From contig NC_084793.1 in assembly GCF_963169125.1 (NCBI RefSeq), positions 37,474,578 to 37,538,577 of the forward strand: a stretch of 64,000 bases of DNA, in the 5' to 3' direction. Positions within the stretch are counted from its first letter, which is position 1. Each line of letters begins with the position of its first letter. Under the pieces are notes generated by a model that saw nothing but the letters and a program-made list of their open reading frames with translations, had not been told where the DNA came from and ran no database searches. Below are positions 11,216-23,222 of the stretch, piece by piece. Position numbers and translations under genes: made by a program. The DNA comes from Humulus lupulus (lineage: Eukaryota > Streptophyta > Magnoliopsida > Rosales > Cannabaceae).

Positions 11216-11957
11216 GTGTCTTTCTGTTTCCCCAAAGAGAAAAGTTGAAAAACCAAGACAAACAAAACAAGTAGAGGTTACAACTTAGCCTATTGCACTA
11301 TTGTATATTATGTCCATCTATCTATAAAATGTACCCCATTACAATTAAGTCCAACTCGGGTAAATGGGCCTTAACAATTGAATCTTTCATGGAGGAAGGC
11401 TGGGTTCAGTATATCGTACCCACTACTGAGGCCCCCTAACATCCATTTGGACCCATAAGATAGGAATTTAAACCTTTGCTTTATTAATTTTTTTTCGTTT
11501 AAATTGGACCCAATCTAATAATGCAAAGCAAATGGGCCTTCGCAAATGGGCTAACCCATAAGAGAGGAATTTAAACTTTACACTTTCAATTGAATCCATA
11601 AAATTTTAACGCTTACTAAACAATGAAATAATAACAAAAGCAAGTAACATGTTTTATATAAAAAAAATTCAAACAAGTGAAAATTTTCTAAAACATCATA
11701 AATTTAACGATGTGTTCTTATATACGTCTAATCCTCCACATCGGATCCATTAACCTACTCAGGGTCTGGTATTCTTCTTATAGCTTTAACCTCTCTAACC
11801 ACACTTGAGTCCATTGAGCTCGTTTATGAAAAATAACACAGGAAAAACATTACAAAAATATTTGGATAACAATGTGTACACTTACTTGGTAACGAGTAGG
11901 TCCTTTGTAGCTATCGTGTGTATTTTGTGGGAACATTCAGGACCAATATACCCGTGT
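11216..11957 (-). other. Leader of the minus-strand Gypsy remnant
   Basis: Region between the gag start and the primer-binding site. I see no coding capacity. It contains repeated short phrases around AAATGGGC and CCCATAAGA. It is read as the untranslated leader of the element. Confidence 0.55.
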
Positions 11958-11969
11958 GCTCTGATACTA
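11958..11969 (-). other. Primer-binding site, initiator tRNA-Met type
   Basis: On the minus strand the sequence is TAGTATCAGAGC, one base off the canonical TGGTATCAGAGC. It sits directly against the LTR edge at 11,972, fixing the element's orientation. Confidence 0.8.
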
Positions 11970-11971
11970 CC

Positions 11972-13996
11972 TGTAACGCCCTAATTTCTCATAAATTACC
12001 GAGAACACGTCGTTGGATCATAATTTATAAATATTGCTCTTTTATTGAATAAAAACTTAAAAATAAATACATGGATTCATGATTTTATAAAAATAAAATA
12101 ATTGTCATTAACACAAAAATGAGCAACTTTTAAGTAAAAGTTTAAAATAATATGCTTTTATAAAAATAGGCCCGCTTGATCTTCCTCGACTATATGGTCC
12201 CCACGAGTACATCATGAACTCTTAGGTCCCACTCGCCACCGACCTTTCTATCCTTAATTTCCTGAAATAACAACATCATAAGGGGTGAGCTTCTAAGCCT
12301 AGTAAGGAAAATACAAACAAAGTTAGTCATATAGTCAAAAATATCATAAATTTCACCAAAGTCATAAACAAAATAATTTATACTACTCACACAACAATAA
12401 ATCCTAGGTCATATCATAACCTAAATCATATCATAGTCATAAATCATAGGCCATAGATCATAAATCATAAGTCATAATTCATACTTATAATCATAACTAT
12501 GGGTCATAAGTCATAATCATAACTATAGGCATAATAAAAAGTCAGATATAGTAAAAATATAAGTGTTTATACATGGGTGGCAATTAAGCCCCGGACATCA
12601 CTTAGGTTCGTCATAAAGTTTTGGCAACCGAGCCTACCGGACATAGTCCGTCATACATCATTGGACACCTTAGGTCCAGACACACTTACCCCTTTATTGT
12701 ACCTAAAATGTTAGGTCATACAAACATAAACTATATCATAAACTACATAAACTAAGTCATAATACTAAACTATCTAATTTTCCTTACCAAAAACCAAAAT
12801 ATTGGAGACAATAGCAGGATTGAAACTCCTAAAATAAAACATAAAGAAACCATAAGTTTCCTAAAGAAAATAAGATGAAAAGAAGATCTAAACCATCAGG
12901 ATAGAAACTTACCGAAAACTTTATGTTTCAAAGAAATTGAACACATAACCAAAAGTCACTATCACAAGTTAGGATTTGAAGAAAAATGAAAGAATAATAA
13001 AAACCATAGTGAACTAAACCTGAAGACAATGAATACCTTGGATAGCTTAGAACCTCGATCTATACCTCGAACACCAAAATCACAGAAAATCTTACCTCCC
13101 AAGTGTTTATAAAAGCTTTAGATTTGAAAGCTTTAACCCCAAAACCCTAGTGTTTCTCTCTAGAACGAACTTAGCAGCTTGGAGGCTCTGAACTGTGCTT
13201 GAATGATGAATAGAATAGCTGAGTGAATGGTCCTATTTATAGAGTTCAAAGAGTGAAACTAACTCCTTTAAAATGAATCAATAAATGATTAAAAATGAAT
13301 AAATTTGAATTATTTGTTCAAAAAATGCCTAGAACTCGGTCAAAAATGCTCAGGAACGAGTCAAGGTTGTTGAGGGCTGTTTCTAGTTTAGAATTTTACG
13401 AACAACTCAAATATGGCCAATGGAGCCAATATATAACCTAGGGTAGGCGATATATCGCTCCTACCATGATCCCGAGGGTCCATGGTTTTGTTCGTGCAAA
13501 GTCGACGTGTTTTCCGTATCAATTATAGGCGATATATCGGCCCTTATAACTGTGATATATTGGCATACGCTGATATTTTAAACACGTTTTTGCACAATTC
13601 AAGATAATTTGAAATTGATTAAAACTATTTTGACTGAGTAAAATGTGATCCTAACAGCTCCTGGAAGGTTCTAGAGCTTCTAGATCTTTCTCTTAATAAA
13701 ACCATTCATAAAAAATACTTAAATCCTTAAAAAACATACATGTGACAAGTGTCACGCTCTTATTTAATCTATCTAAACCTTATGTTATGATAAATTATTT
13801 TCTTAGGACTATATTCATTAATCAAACCTTATGATAAAATTAATATTTCTAAATCATAGGTTAAACTTATAAAATCCATAACTATTTCTACGAGTTTCTA
13901 ACTAAATCCCGGCTTTGACCAATATCCACGAAAACTAAAACTCTACAGCTACTACTACTACTACTATCTAGCTTAGTAAAATTATGGGACGCTACA
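11972..13996 (-). repeat. 5' LTR of the Gypsy remnant (family also present as two solo LTRs)
   Basis: On the minus strand it begins TGTAGCGTCCCATAATTTTA at 13,996, has a short (TAG)n run, and ends ...GGGCGTTACA at 11,972 next to the primer-binding site (2,025 bp). It shares its opening and long stretches with the solo LTRs at 35.0-37.1 and 47.5-49.6 kb. It contains the palindrome GCGATATATCGC at 13,447-13,458 and a second, imperfect one near 13,530. The right edge cuts the pararetrovirus capsid copy, so the element landed inside viral DNA. Confidence 0.85.
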
Positions 13997-14466
13997 TTAT
14001 ATCTTCTTACATGTCTACCTTTTTTAATAAAATGTCTTTTAGCGTTACTTCGTCTTAATTGATAGTACTTTTTATTCCCTTTATATTTTTTATTATGTCT
14101 TGGTTTATACTCTCTATCTTTTATTCCATATTGTTGTGGAGTAAATATATTACTACAAAATCTAAAATTGTCTCCTTTTAATTGTTTTTGTATTTGGATA
14201 AAAGTACATTTATCTACTAAATATTTTAGAATAAAATTTCCTCTAATACTTAAACTATCCATGGTTGTATTTCTAGTGTGTGTCATGTTATTATTCCATG
14301 AGTTTACTATTTCTGTTCCTAAAGCTCCAGGTAATTTTATTAGTATTCTATCTCCTAGTTCACTATTAATAGTGTTTCCTGAAATACTTCCTAATTTTAC
14401 AAAATCATTAATATAAACTTTAATATATTTCCAATCCCTAATATATATTTGTTTTAGTTTTTTCAT
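13997..14466 (-). pseudogene. Caulimovirid capsid fragment, copy A
   Basis: A minus-strand open stretch of about 157 codons with capsid-like content and a basic C-terminal part (RHNKKYKGNKKYYQLRRS) before the zinc knuckle. At 13,997 the reading is cut by the LTR of the Gypsy element, which adds unrelated residues and a stop. Copy C shows what followed before the insertion. Compared with copies B and C this copy differs at many positions, so it is an older duplicate or a separate insertion. Confidence 0.65.
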
Positions 14467-15265
14467 AGCATCTAGTTGAACACTTAATAATCCACTATTA
14501 GGATCTTCTCCAGTTATTAAAAGATGTATTTTATTAACAAAATTATAAGGATTATTTCCTAAATCAATTAATTCTTTTATTTCATTAGGGTACTGAGCTT
14601 TATACCTCTCTCAATGTGCTTTTACTGTTTCTTCTAAATAAGCATACATTTCTTCTCCAGTGTGATTATGCTCATTTTTTTTATATTCTCTTATTATTTC
14701 TGCCTTCCAACTCATTATTACTGAATTCCATAGTTGGGGGTCAAAATTTGTTATATTTAATTGTTTATTATTATTCCAATTTATACTTAGATCTCTTGGT
14801 TCTCTCTGACCTCTACTCTTATATTTAGGTTCTCATTGGTAACTATAAGGATATACTAGTTGTCTAGAAAAATTTCCTCCGCTTAATGGTTCAATTTTTC
14901 TAGTATGGGGTCTTAAAAAAAGATTACTATTAGCATTAGTCATACTACTTTCTCCTGACTATCCATAAAATCTTTTTGATATGAAATATCATATACTTCT
15001 GTAATATTTTCATTTTAAAATTTTTCTTTGATGATTAATATTTGATTTTTAAATTCATCTATATTTTTATCCATATTATCTTTTTCATCATCTTATAATT
15101 CTTGTTTGTTACTTTGTTCTCCATAATCTGAAAATGAAATATTAAGTCTATTATTATTTTGATATATACTTCCATTGGTGAGAACACTTATATATTTTTT
15201 TTTATTTTCTTTTAATTTTACATCCCATTCTATTCCTTCCATTGGTGAGAACACTTATATATTTT

Positions 15266-18200
15266 TTTAGCGTTACTTCGTCTTAATTGATAGTACTTTT
15301 TTGTTTATACTCTCTATCTTTTATTCTACATTGTTGTGGAGTAAATATATTACTACAAAAACTAAAATTATCTCATTTTAATTGCTTTTGTATTTGGATA
15401 AAAGTACATTTATCTACTAAGTGTTTTAGGATAAAATTTCCTCTAATACTTAAACTATCCATGGTCGTATTTCTAGTGTGTGTCATGTTATTATTCCATG
15501 AGTTTACTATTTCTGTTCCTAAAGCTCTAGGTAATTTTATTAGCGTTTTTTCTCCTAATTCACTATTAACAGCATTTCTTGAAATACTTCCTAATTTTAC
15601 AAAATCATTAATATAAACTTTAATATATTTTCAATCCCTAATATATATTTGTTCTAGATTTTTCATAGCATCTTGTTGAACACTTAATAATCCACTATTA
15701 GGATCTTCTCCAGTTATTAAAAGATGTATTTTTTTAACAAAATTATAAGGATTATTTCCTAAATCAATTAATTCTTTTATTTCATTAGGGTACTGAGCTT
15801 TATACCTCTCTCAATGTGCTTAACTGTTTCTCCTAAATAATTTTCTAAATAGGCATACATTTCTTCTCTAGTGTGATTATGCTCATTTTTGTTTTTATAT
15901 ATTCTCTTATTATTTCTGCCTTCCAACTCATTATTATTGAATTCCATAGTTGGGGGTCAACATTTGTTATATTTAATTGTTTATTATTATTCCATTTTAT
16001 ACTTAAATCTCCTAGTTCTCTTTGACCTCTACTCTTATACTTAGGTTCTCCTTGGTAACTATAAGGATATACTGGTTGTCTAGGGAAATTTTCTCACTTG
16101 ATGGTTCAATTGTTCTAGTATGGGGTCTTAAAAATAGATTATTATTAGCATTAGTCATACTAATTTCTACTGAACTATTCTCCAAAAAATCTTTTTGATA
16201 TGAAATATCAAATACTTCAGTTTTATTTTCTTCTGTAATATTTTCATTTAATTTTTTTTCTCTGATGATTAATATTTGATTTTTAAATTCATCTATATTT
16301 TTATCCGTATTATCTTTTTCATCATCTTCTAATTCTTCTTTGTTACTTTGTTCTCCATAATCTAAAAATGAAATACTAAGTCTATTATTATTTTGATATA
16401 TACTTCTATTGGTGGGAACACTTAAATTTTTTTTTTTTTTATTTTCTTTTAGTTTTACATCTCATTCTATTCCTTCTAATAGTTGTGAAGAGTATTCGAG
16501 AGGTTTTATCATTTTTATTCCTTTACTTTGAAGGGTTTCTATTACTTTTTCTATTTTTAAGTTGAATCTTATGTTAGTATTATGTATTAATTTTTCTTGA
16601 AATCCTCATATTATGAGATTTTCTCGATCTATATTGTCGTATCCTCTACTTTGCTTTCAAAATTTACAAATAATCCCTAATGAAGCTATTAGAAACCTCA
16701 TAAAAGAAGACAAATATAAATATATTCATCAAGGTTTGTATATAATAGGAATAAAAGGACTAGTAAGGAAAAAATTAGGAGCAAAAGTTTTATTAATATT
16801 ATATGATGAAAGTATTATCTTTATGATGGAAGTAGACATGAATAATAATTATGGATTATTCTTTGTAACTCTAGACTTTATGATGATGATTAAAGATATA
16901 GGAAGTATTAAACTAAGTATTCAAAGTAGAGGATACAATAATATAGACCGAGAAAACCTCATAATAAGTACAGGATTTCAAGAAAAATTAATACATAATA
17001 CTAGCATAAGATTCAACTTTAAAATAGAAAAAGTAATAGAAACCCTTCAATGTAAAGGAATAAAAATGATAAAACCTCTCGAATACTCTTCACAACTATT
17101 AGAAGGAATAGAATGAGATGTAAAACTAAAAGAAAATAAAAAAAAAAAAAAATTTAAGTGTTCCCACCAATAGAAGTATATATCAAAATAATAATAGACT
17201 TAGTATTTCATTTTTAGATTATGGAGAACAAAGTAACAAAGAAGAATTAGAAGATGATGAAAAAGATAATACGGATAAAAATATAGATGAATTTAAAAAT
17301 CAAATATTAATCATCAGAGAAAAAAAATTAAATGAAAATATTACAGAAGAAAATAAAACTGAAGTATTTGATATTTCATATCAAAAAGATTTTTTGGAGA
17401 ATAGTTCAGTAGAAATTAGTATGACTAATGCTAATAATAATCTATTTTTAAGACCCCATACTAGAACAATTGAACCATCAAGTGAGAAAATTTCCCTAGA
17501 CAACCAGTATATCCTTATAGTTACCAAGGAGAACCTAAGTATAAGAGTAGAGGTCAAAGAGAACTAGGAGATTTAAGTATAAAATGGAATAATAATAAAC
17601 AATTAAATATAACAAATGTTGACCCCCAACTATGGAATTCAATAATAATGAGTTGGAAGGCAGAAATAATAAGAGAATATATAAAAACAAAAATGAGCAT
17701 AATCACACTAGAGAAGAAATGTATGCCTATTTAGAAAATTATTTAGGAGAAACAGTTAAGCACATTGAGAGAGGTATAAAGCTCAGTACCCTAATGAAAT
17801 AAAAGAATTAATTGATTTAGGAAATAATCCTTATAATTTTGTTAAAAAAATACATCTTTTAATAACTGGAGAAGATCCTAATAGTGGATTATTAAGTGTT
17901 CAACAAGATGCTATGAAAAATCTAGAACAAATATATATTAGGGATTGAAAATATATTAAAGTTTATATTAATGATTTTGTAAAATTAGGAAGTATTTCAA
18001 GAAATGCTGTTAATAGTGAATTAGGAGAAAAAACGCTAATAAAATTACCTAGAGCTTTAGGAACAGAAATAGTAAACTCATGGAATAATAACATGACACA
18101 CACTAGAAATACGACCATGGATAGTTTAAGTATTAGAGGAAATTTTATCCTAAAACACTTAGTAGATAAATGTACTTTTATCCAAATACAAAAGCAATTA

Positions 18201-18311
18201 AAATGAGATAATTTTAGTTTTTGAAGTAATATATTTACTCCACAACAATGTAGAATAAAAGATAGAGAGTATAAACAAAAAAGTACTATCAATTAAGACG
18301 AAGTAACGCTA
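15266..18311. repeat. Inverted repeat of caulimovirid sequence (arms about 1.39 kb)
   Basis: Left arm 15,266-16,655 and right arm about 16,923-18,311 are reverse complements about a centre near 16,790, with a loop of roughly 267 bases. A 109-codon open frame at 15,287-15,616 (plus) recurs identically at 17,963-18,292 (minus), showing near-perfect identity over that part. Single differences appear nearer the loop, where identity falls. Outside 15,266 the left side turns into copy A, and outside 18,311 the right side continues with native capsid sequence. Confidence 0.88.
16613..17116 (+). pseudogene. Caulimovirid movement protein fragment (30K superfamily)
   Basis: A 167-codon frame resembles the core of a caulimovirid movement protein. 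A YIHQGLYIIGIKGL segment is followed by an L-L-x-Y-D strand, a conserved-looking D, and the later strand with IKDIGSIKLSIQSRGY. Such proteins form tubules in plasmodesmata for cell-to-cell spread. The N-terminus is missing because the inverted copy begins there. A TGA at 17,114-17,116 ends the frame just where the fused downstream part should continue. Assignment rests on overall pattern, without a database match. Confidence 0.6.
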
Positions 18312-18640
18312 AAAGATCTTTTCTTCAAAAAGGTAGACATGTAAGAAGATATAATGATAAAAGAGATTATCGAAATAAAATAACATGTTTTTATTGTGGA
18401 GAGATAGGACACGTCTCTACTAGTTGCAGAAAGAAAAATAATAATTTTAGTAGAGAAGCAATGTTAGTAGAACAATTTAATATGGATTTCCTTAATGTTG
18501 AAGACGATATGTCTGATACAGAAAGTATTTATATTATAGAAGAAATACACCTAGACCAAATTATAGAAGAACAAAATAATAGTTCAGATGAAGAAGAATG
18601 CCCTATTAATATAAATCCAGAATATGAGATATGAGATATA
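17540..18640 (+). pseudogene. Caulimovirid capsid fragment with zinc knuckle, copy C
   Basis: A plus-strand capsid region, broken by several frameshifts and stops (for example near 17,750 and 18,200). Its 3' part has a CX2CX4HX4C zinc knuckle at 18,386-18,427 (CFYCGEIGHVSTSC), followed by an acidic serine-rich tail, an arrangement typical of caulimovirid coat proteins that bind nucleic acid. Upstream, 17,190-17,500, lies an acidic lysine/glutamate-rich linker between movement and capsid parts. Confidence 0.7.
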
Positions 18641-18711
18641 AACAAGTGAACACAGACTAGTCTCCGATCACTTGGGGGGCATGGAGTTAGGGCAGCCTCG
18701 CAGAGCATCAC
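18641..18711 (+). other. Junction piece with a G-rich tract, left flank of the young LTR element
   Basis: It contains TTGGGGGGC at about 18,672-18,680, resembling a Tat-type polypurine tract. It ends in ATCAC, the left target duplication of the young element. Removing that element joins it to 27,534. I assign it to the left part of the Tat remnant with low certainty. Confidence 0.4.
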
Positions 18712-21446
18712 TGTAACGTCCCTAAGGTAGGGTACGTCTGCCACATACTCGTAATTCTAGGGTTTACGAGTATGTAAGGCACTTGACCAAAAGAATTAAA
18801 TAAAATGATACGAAGAAATACAGAAAAATTTAAACTTTTATATAAACTTATTAGAAGAAATTATTACACGTATGAATACTTTAAATTTAAGGCAGCCATA
18901 TGAAAACTCTAAACTATTATTGCATTGCTACTGAGTCCGTGCTCCACAAGTTGCTCAACAGCTAAAGCCACACCTGGAAAAATGTTGGAAAATAACATAA
19001 TGAGCTAACGCTCAGTAAGCAAATCTCATGCATACACATACACATGAATGTCGTGAGTTTGTAGTGCACATATACTAATATGCTGACTTATATACTTATG
19101 CATTTCATTTATTGCTCATGCACTTTCAAACTTTACTTTTATGCTCTTTCTTTTAGTTTCACATTTTTATGGGCCCAATATCACTTGTGCACACTGTTTG
19201 ATTCAGCCAATGCCTGCAGGGCTTGTTACACATATCATATAGAATCCCATGGGTTCTCCTCCGGCTAGCCATCATCTCAGCTAGGCTCATCATAACACTC
19301 ATTTCATCGTTGCCATAGCTGCCATACTTATTACACATATGGAGGAGAAAGACGGAAACATGGCAAACATATCTGAATGGTCAACTCTGACCTAGCCCAC
19401 ACTAGTGGACAGCCACTATAAGTCTTATAGACTTCCGTCTTCTTTACTGAACTTACTTGATTGCTTCATCAAAACAGTGGCACCCTTTTTAAACATCTTA
19501 TTATCACTTTGCTTAAGCCTTGTGTCATTAAAATGTTTAACTTTACATAAGACTTTTCAAGACATTTCATAACTTTTCTCATATTCATATGCATGGTCTT
19601 ATATCACATAATAATGTATCACATAACTGTACCTGCCATGCATACATGCTGATGCTGAAATGCCAATGTTCGTGTTCATGACTGATGTTGATGGTATTCA
19701 ATCAAGGCATTGTATCACATCTCATATAACTCAAAACATCTTTAGTCATAATACATGAAGCTTTGGGTTGGTGGCGTTGTTATACCTTAACGTAGAGCTA
19801 TGGCTCAGGTCTAAGGTTTCCAGCCTAAAAACTTAAACGCTTCATATATCATAACATATAACAAATCATGAACATAGAGTAATCCACATATCCATCAACA
19901 TAAGAACACATACTTGCACATAATTCATATCATTCTTAACCAAGTAAGACATCTTTCACATATCACAAAATTCATCAATTACATATCACATAACACCCTT
20001 ATGGTGTTCATATAACCATTCTTCACATACTTATCATATGCATCATCATCATACCATACTTAACTCATCAGATGTACACAATCCATGTAGTCATGCATCT
20101 TACACTTAAGCACAAAAGGTGAGATTTACTTACCTTAGGTCCTTAGCTTATTTTAAAACGGCTCACCAAGAGTCAATCAATCAAATCCATACAAATCCTA
20201 TTCAAGGCACATAATTTATTAAATTCTATCTAATCCGTAAATATACACTATTGATAGTGTATATTAATCATACCAGAAACTATATAAATGATAATAATAA
20301 TTATAATCCTAACAACAATAATAATTATCGTCTATAATTAAACTTATTTCGATATTAATAACAAAATACTTCAATAGCAATACGTATATGGATGTATATA
20401 TTCAAATAGTCATTTTATAAAAGAAATCATATTTGTAACATAAAGTTGTAATAATCAATATAATGATAATAATATAAATATAAATATTTATATTATTATT
20501 AGTTAGTCATAATATCAATTCCAGTGATATAATAAATATACTTTCTCCAAACTTCACTGGTCTTACAAATATCAAAAACTGTAGGAAACTAATATTTGAT
20601 ATTATTTTAATATTCAAATATTAATATACAATAATAATGGTTAGATAATAGGTTTACTATAAATCATACTTTTCATATATATATATGAATCTGTATTATT
20701 GATTTACTTAACAAAATAATAACAATAATAATTAAAATTACTTAATCATAATAATTTCCATATTAATATAAAATCAATTAAATATGTATTTTTATACTTG
20801 ATTTAATATCTAATATTTTCTAGAAAATTAGACAGCACAACGGCTATAAAGTGGACAATTCCAAAATCAAAACCTGTATCAAAAATATATATAATCCCAG
20901 ACAGCCAGTAAATTACAGAAAATATTCCATATATCAATAATATATAATTATATACCATAAATACACATAATAACAATTACTTTAATCAATCACAATTAAA
21001 TCAAAATATATAGGTTAAAGAAATTATACCAAAATGATCGGGTTCCACAATAAGTCAAACGATGATTTTCTGAGACTCAAAACGTACTTCGGAACCTCGA
21101 ACACTAAGTTTCGACCGTCGGTCTACGGTGGATCGCGGTGGCTCGTGGTGGGCCCACCACCCAACTATGGTAGATGTAGGAACAAGTTATTGGGTTTTGA
21201 AGCCCACAACACGAGGAGCACGATGGTGGTGACGGATCGGCAAACGGATGCCCGAGGTGGCCGAATCGCAACTTTGAAGTCGCGGGGTGGCCGAACTTAA
21301 ATCGAGTGGTTGAGGCGTTTAATCGGCGAGTGAGCTCTAGATTCCCGCGTGGGTCGATAGTTCGGAGGCCTCTGAATCCAACGGTCCGGCGCGTGGCTAA
21401 AAATGGTGGCCAGAAAGTACTCCTGCGTCGTCGGCAACAGTAACAC

Positions 21447-21494
<48 letters not shown>

Positions 21495-21853
21495 TGAGGA
21501 GAGAGAGAGAGGGGCTCGGGTAAAATGAAAGGCTGAAGCCTTTTATTTTATTTTATTTATTTATTTATTTTTAAAAATTACACTTGGACCCAAAATACTA
21601 AAATTCTTTTCAAATAAGCCCTTTAGCCAAACTTTCTTAATTTTATAAAAATCTCCAATTAAAATTATATGACATTTGGGTCCAATACTTGACTACTCAA
21701 GTTTCTCTTTCTTTAATCTCATTAAAAACATAAAATCATATTTTAAACACTATTTTTCCATTACTATTTCTTAATTTGTAAAGTTGTACATTTTATGTAT
21801 TAAAACTTTGATTTATAATAAATAAATGTATTATGAAAATGTTGGATATTACA
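18712..21853 (-). repeat. 3' LTR of the young element
   Basis: TG...CA termini when read on either strand. In element orientation the first 350 bases carry an A/T-rich core-promoter-like stretch (21,541-21,570), directly followed by a long CT tract ((AG)21 on the plus strand, 21,449-21,490) and then a GC-rich block (21,030-21,430). This suggests the transcription start lies near 21,520 on the minus strand; that is inference. The 62- and 88-codon frames inside recur in the other LTR and are not genes. Confidence 0.93.
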
Positions 21854-21872
21854 ATCCTTCCCCCGTTAAAAT
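21854..21872 (-). other. Polypurine-like tract of the young element
   Basis: On the minus strand AACGGGGGAAGGAT immediately precedes the LTR start. This is the expected position and composition for plus-strand priming. Confidence 0.7.
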
Positions 21873-23120
21873 AATTTCGTCCTCGAAATTTCAAACTAAA
21901 ATTTGATAATCGGAGACAAGAACTACCATTACAAATAAACAGAACAACATTTCACAGCATAAGATTTTATACACAACACTTACTTTCACCCCGAAAACAA
22001 AACTTATTCCTGACTTCTTGTAATCCTTATCATATATAAAAAGGCGAGGATGTGTAAACACCTCACATGAGGACTACAATATAGATAGAAAGGAAATAAG
22101 CTATAACAATAGTATAAATTACAATGAATGTATACGAAAATACAAACGAATCCTCATCATCCATACTTTTGAACACAAACCACATAACGTAAGAAGAGAA
22201 AATGACCATCATCATGAAAACATCCTTGATCTTCATGTCTTACAGTCAATTTTTTTTTTTTTTTTTTTAAGCAGATGCAATTGACTGGTTATACCTTGAT
22301 AATAGATGCTAAATTGAGCAACAAGTTTGTTCAATAGAAATTTTTTCGGCATAAAAAAATATTTTGGATAACTAGAAAACAATTATATAGCCGATGAAGA
22401 TTATTCTTTAAAACCAAGTCTCTGTGAAACCCTTTCGTTGTCAAAACCGACTTCTTGCCCTGAATGAGAAATAGTGAGATAGGCCATTCATTAGGTACCA
22501 GTTCAGAAAAGCCTGACTCTCATTCTTTCTCTAAGAAAACATTTAAAAATCAAAATTGTTTCCAAATGTATAAAATAATAAAGGGCATATTGATACTATG
22601 CTAGAATGCAAATAACCGTGGCCACTCGGAAATTCACACACTTAGCTTAGTATCCCTTCATTGAATAAAACATGGGATAAGTCTTGACTGACCAATCCAC
22701 CACTTCATCTATGAAAACGAATAATTCTCACATGTCTAATAAGTTAGACATGTCTCATTTCAACACCTATACCAATAATACTCAGTCATCACTTCACACA
22801 AGTAATACATTATCTTACTTTCGGGATAAAACAGCTAATATACTATAATTTAATCGCCGAAAGTAATTCACACTACAGAGTAATTCAGTAAATAACATTT
22901 ATCACCTCGATTCATTCAACAATTTACAAATTGTTTCCATGTTCAAATCAGGATCGCAAAATCAATAGAAGTGATTTCCATGTCGACAACATCTAATAAG
23001 TTTGACTTTCATCATCAGAGAGGATAGCGTAACACATTGAACAAGATAAAATCTGTGATATCTATCTTGAAAACAAACAAATTCAAGGATCCAATGACCC
23101 AACAGTTCAACACATTTTTC

Positions 23121-23128
23121 TATAAATA
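23121..23128 (+). promoter_or_regulatory. TATA box for the antisense ORF
   Basis: TATAAATA lies 95 bases before the ATG at 23,223. It is followed by a C/A-rich stretch (CACATACACACTAAAACAC) of the kind common in plant 5' untranslated leaders. It is on the strand opposite to the element's own transcription. Confidence 0.5.
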
Positions 23129-23222
23129 AAATTCATCACATACACACTAAAACACAATCAATCTCAAGCTTTTGAAAACCAAATCATTATTACTTCCGTC
23201 CATTACTCAAGCTAAGCAACCC

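Larger units (their letters stand above)
13997..18640. mobile_element. Endogenous caulimovirid relic, rearranged, three broken copies
   Basis: An AT-rich block with remnants of a plant pararetrovirus: a 30K-type movement protein and a capsid protein with a zinc knuckle. No reverse transcriptase or protease is present. Copy A (minus, 13,997-15,240), copy B (minus, 15,266-16,655) and copy C (plus, about 16,925-18,640) cover overlapping parts of the same region. A and B are head to tail; B and C face each other as a long inverted repeat. All copies carry stops or frameshifts. The virus group resembles petuviruses or florendoviruses in fusing movement and capsid functions, but that placement is tentative. 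Confidence 0.72.

Noticed and set aside
10920..11288. 122-codon plus-strand frame
   Set aside because: Shadow of the Gypsy gag on the other strand (the proline/leucine-rich part mirrors the RG-rich stretch).
14616..14828. 70-codon plus-strand frame
   Set aside because: Antisense of the viral copy A region, leucine-rich from AT content.
15287..15616. 109-codon plus-strand frame, repeated at 17,963-18,292
   Set aside because: Antisense of the viral capsid region; useful only as evidence of arm identity in the inverted repeat.
19080..19268. 62-codon frame repeated at 24,753-24,941
   Set aside because: It lies inside the LTRs of the young element, without domain or promoter; the recurrence reflects the LTR pair.
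21034..21300. 88-codon frame repeated at 26,707-26,973
   Set aside because: Located in the GC-rich part of the LTR and antisense to the element; no family resemblance.
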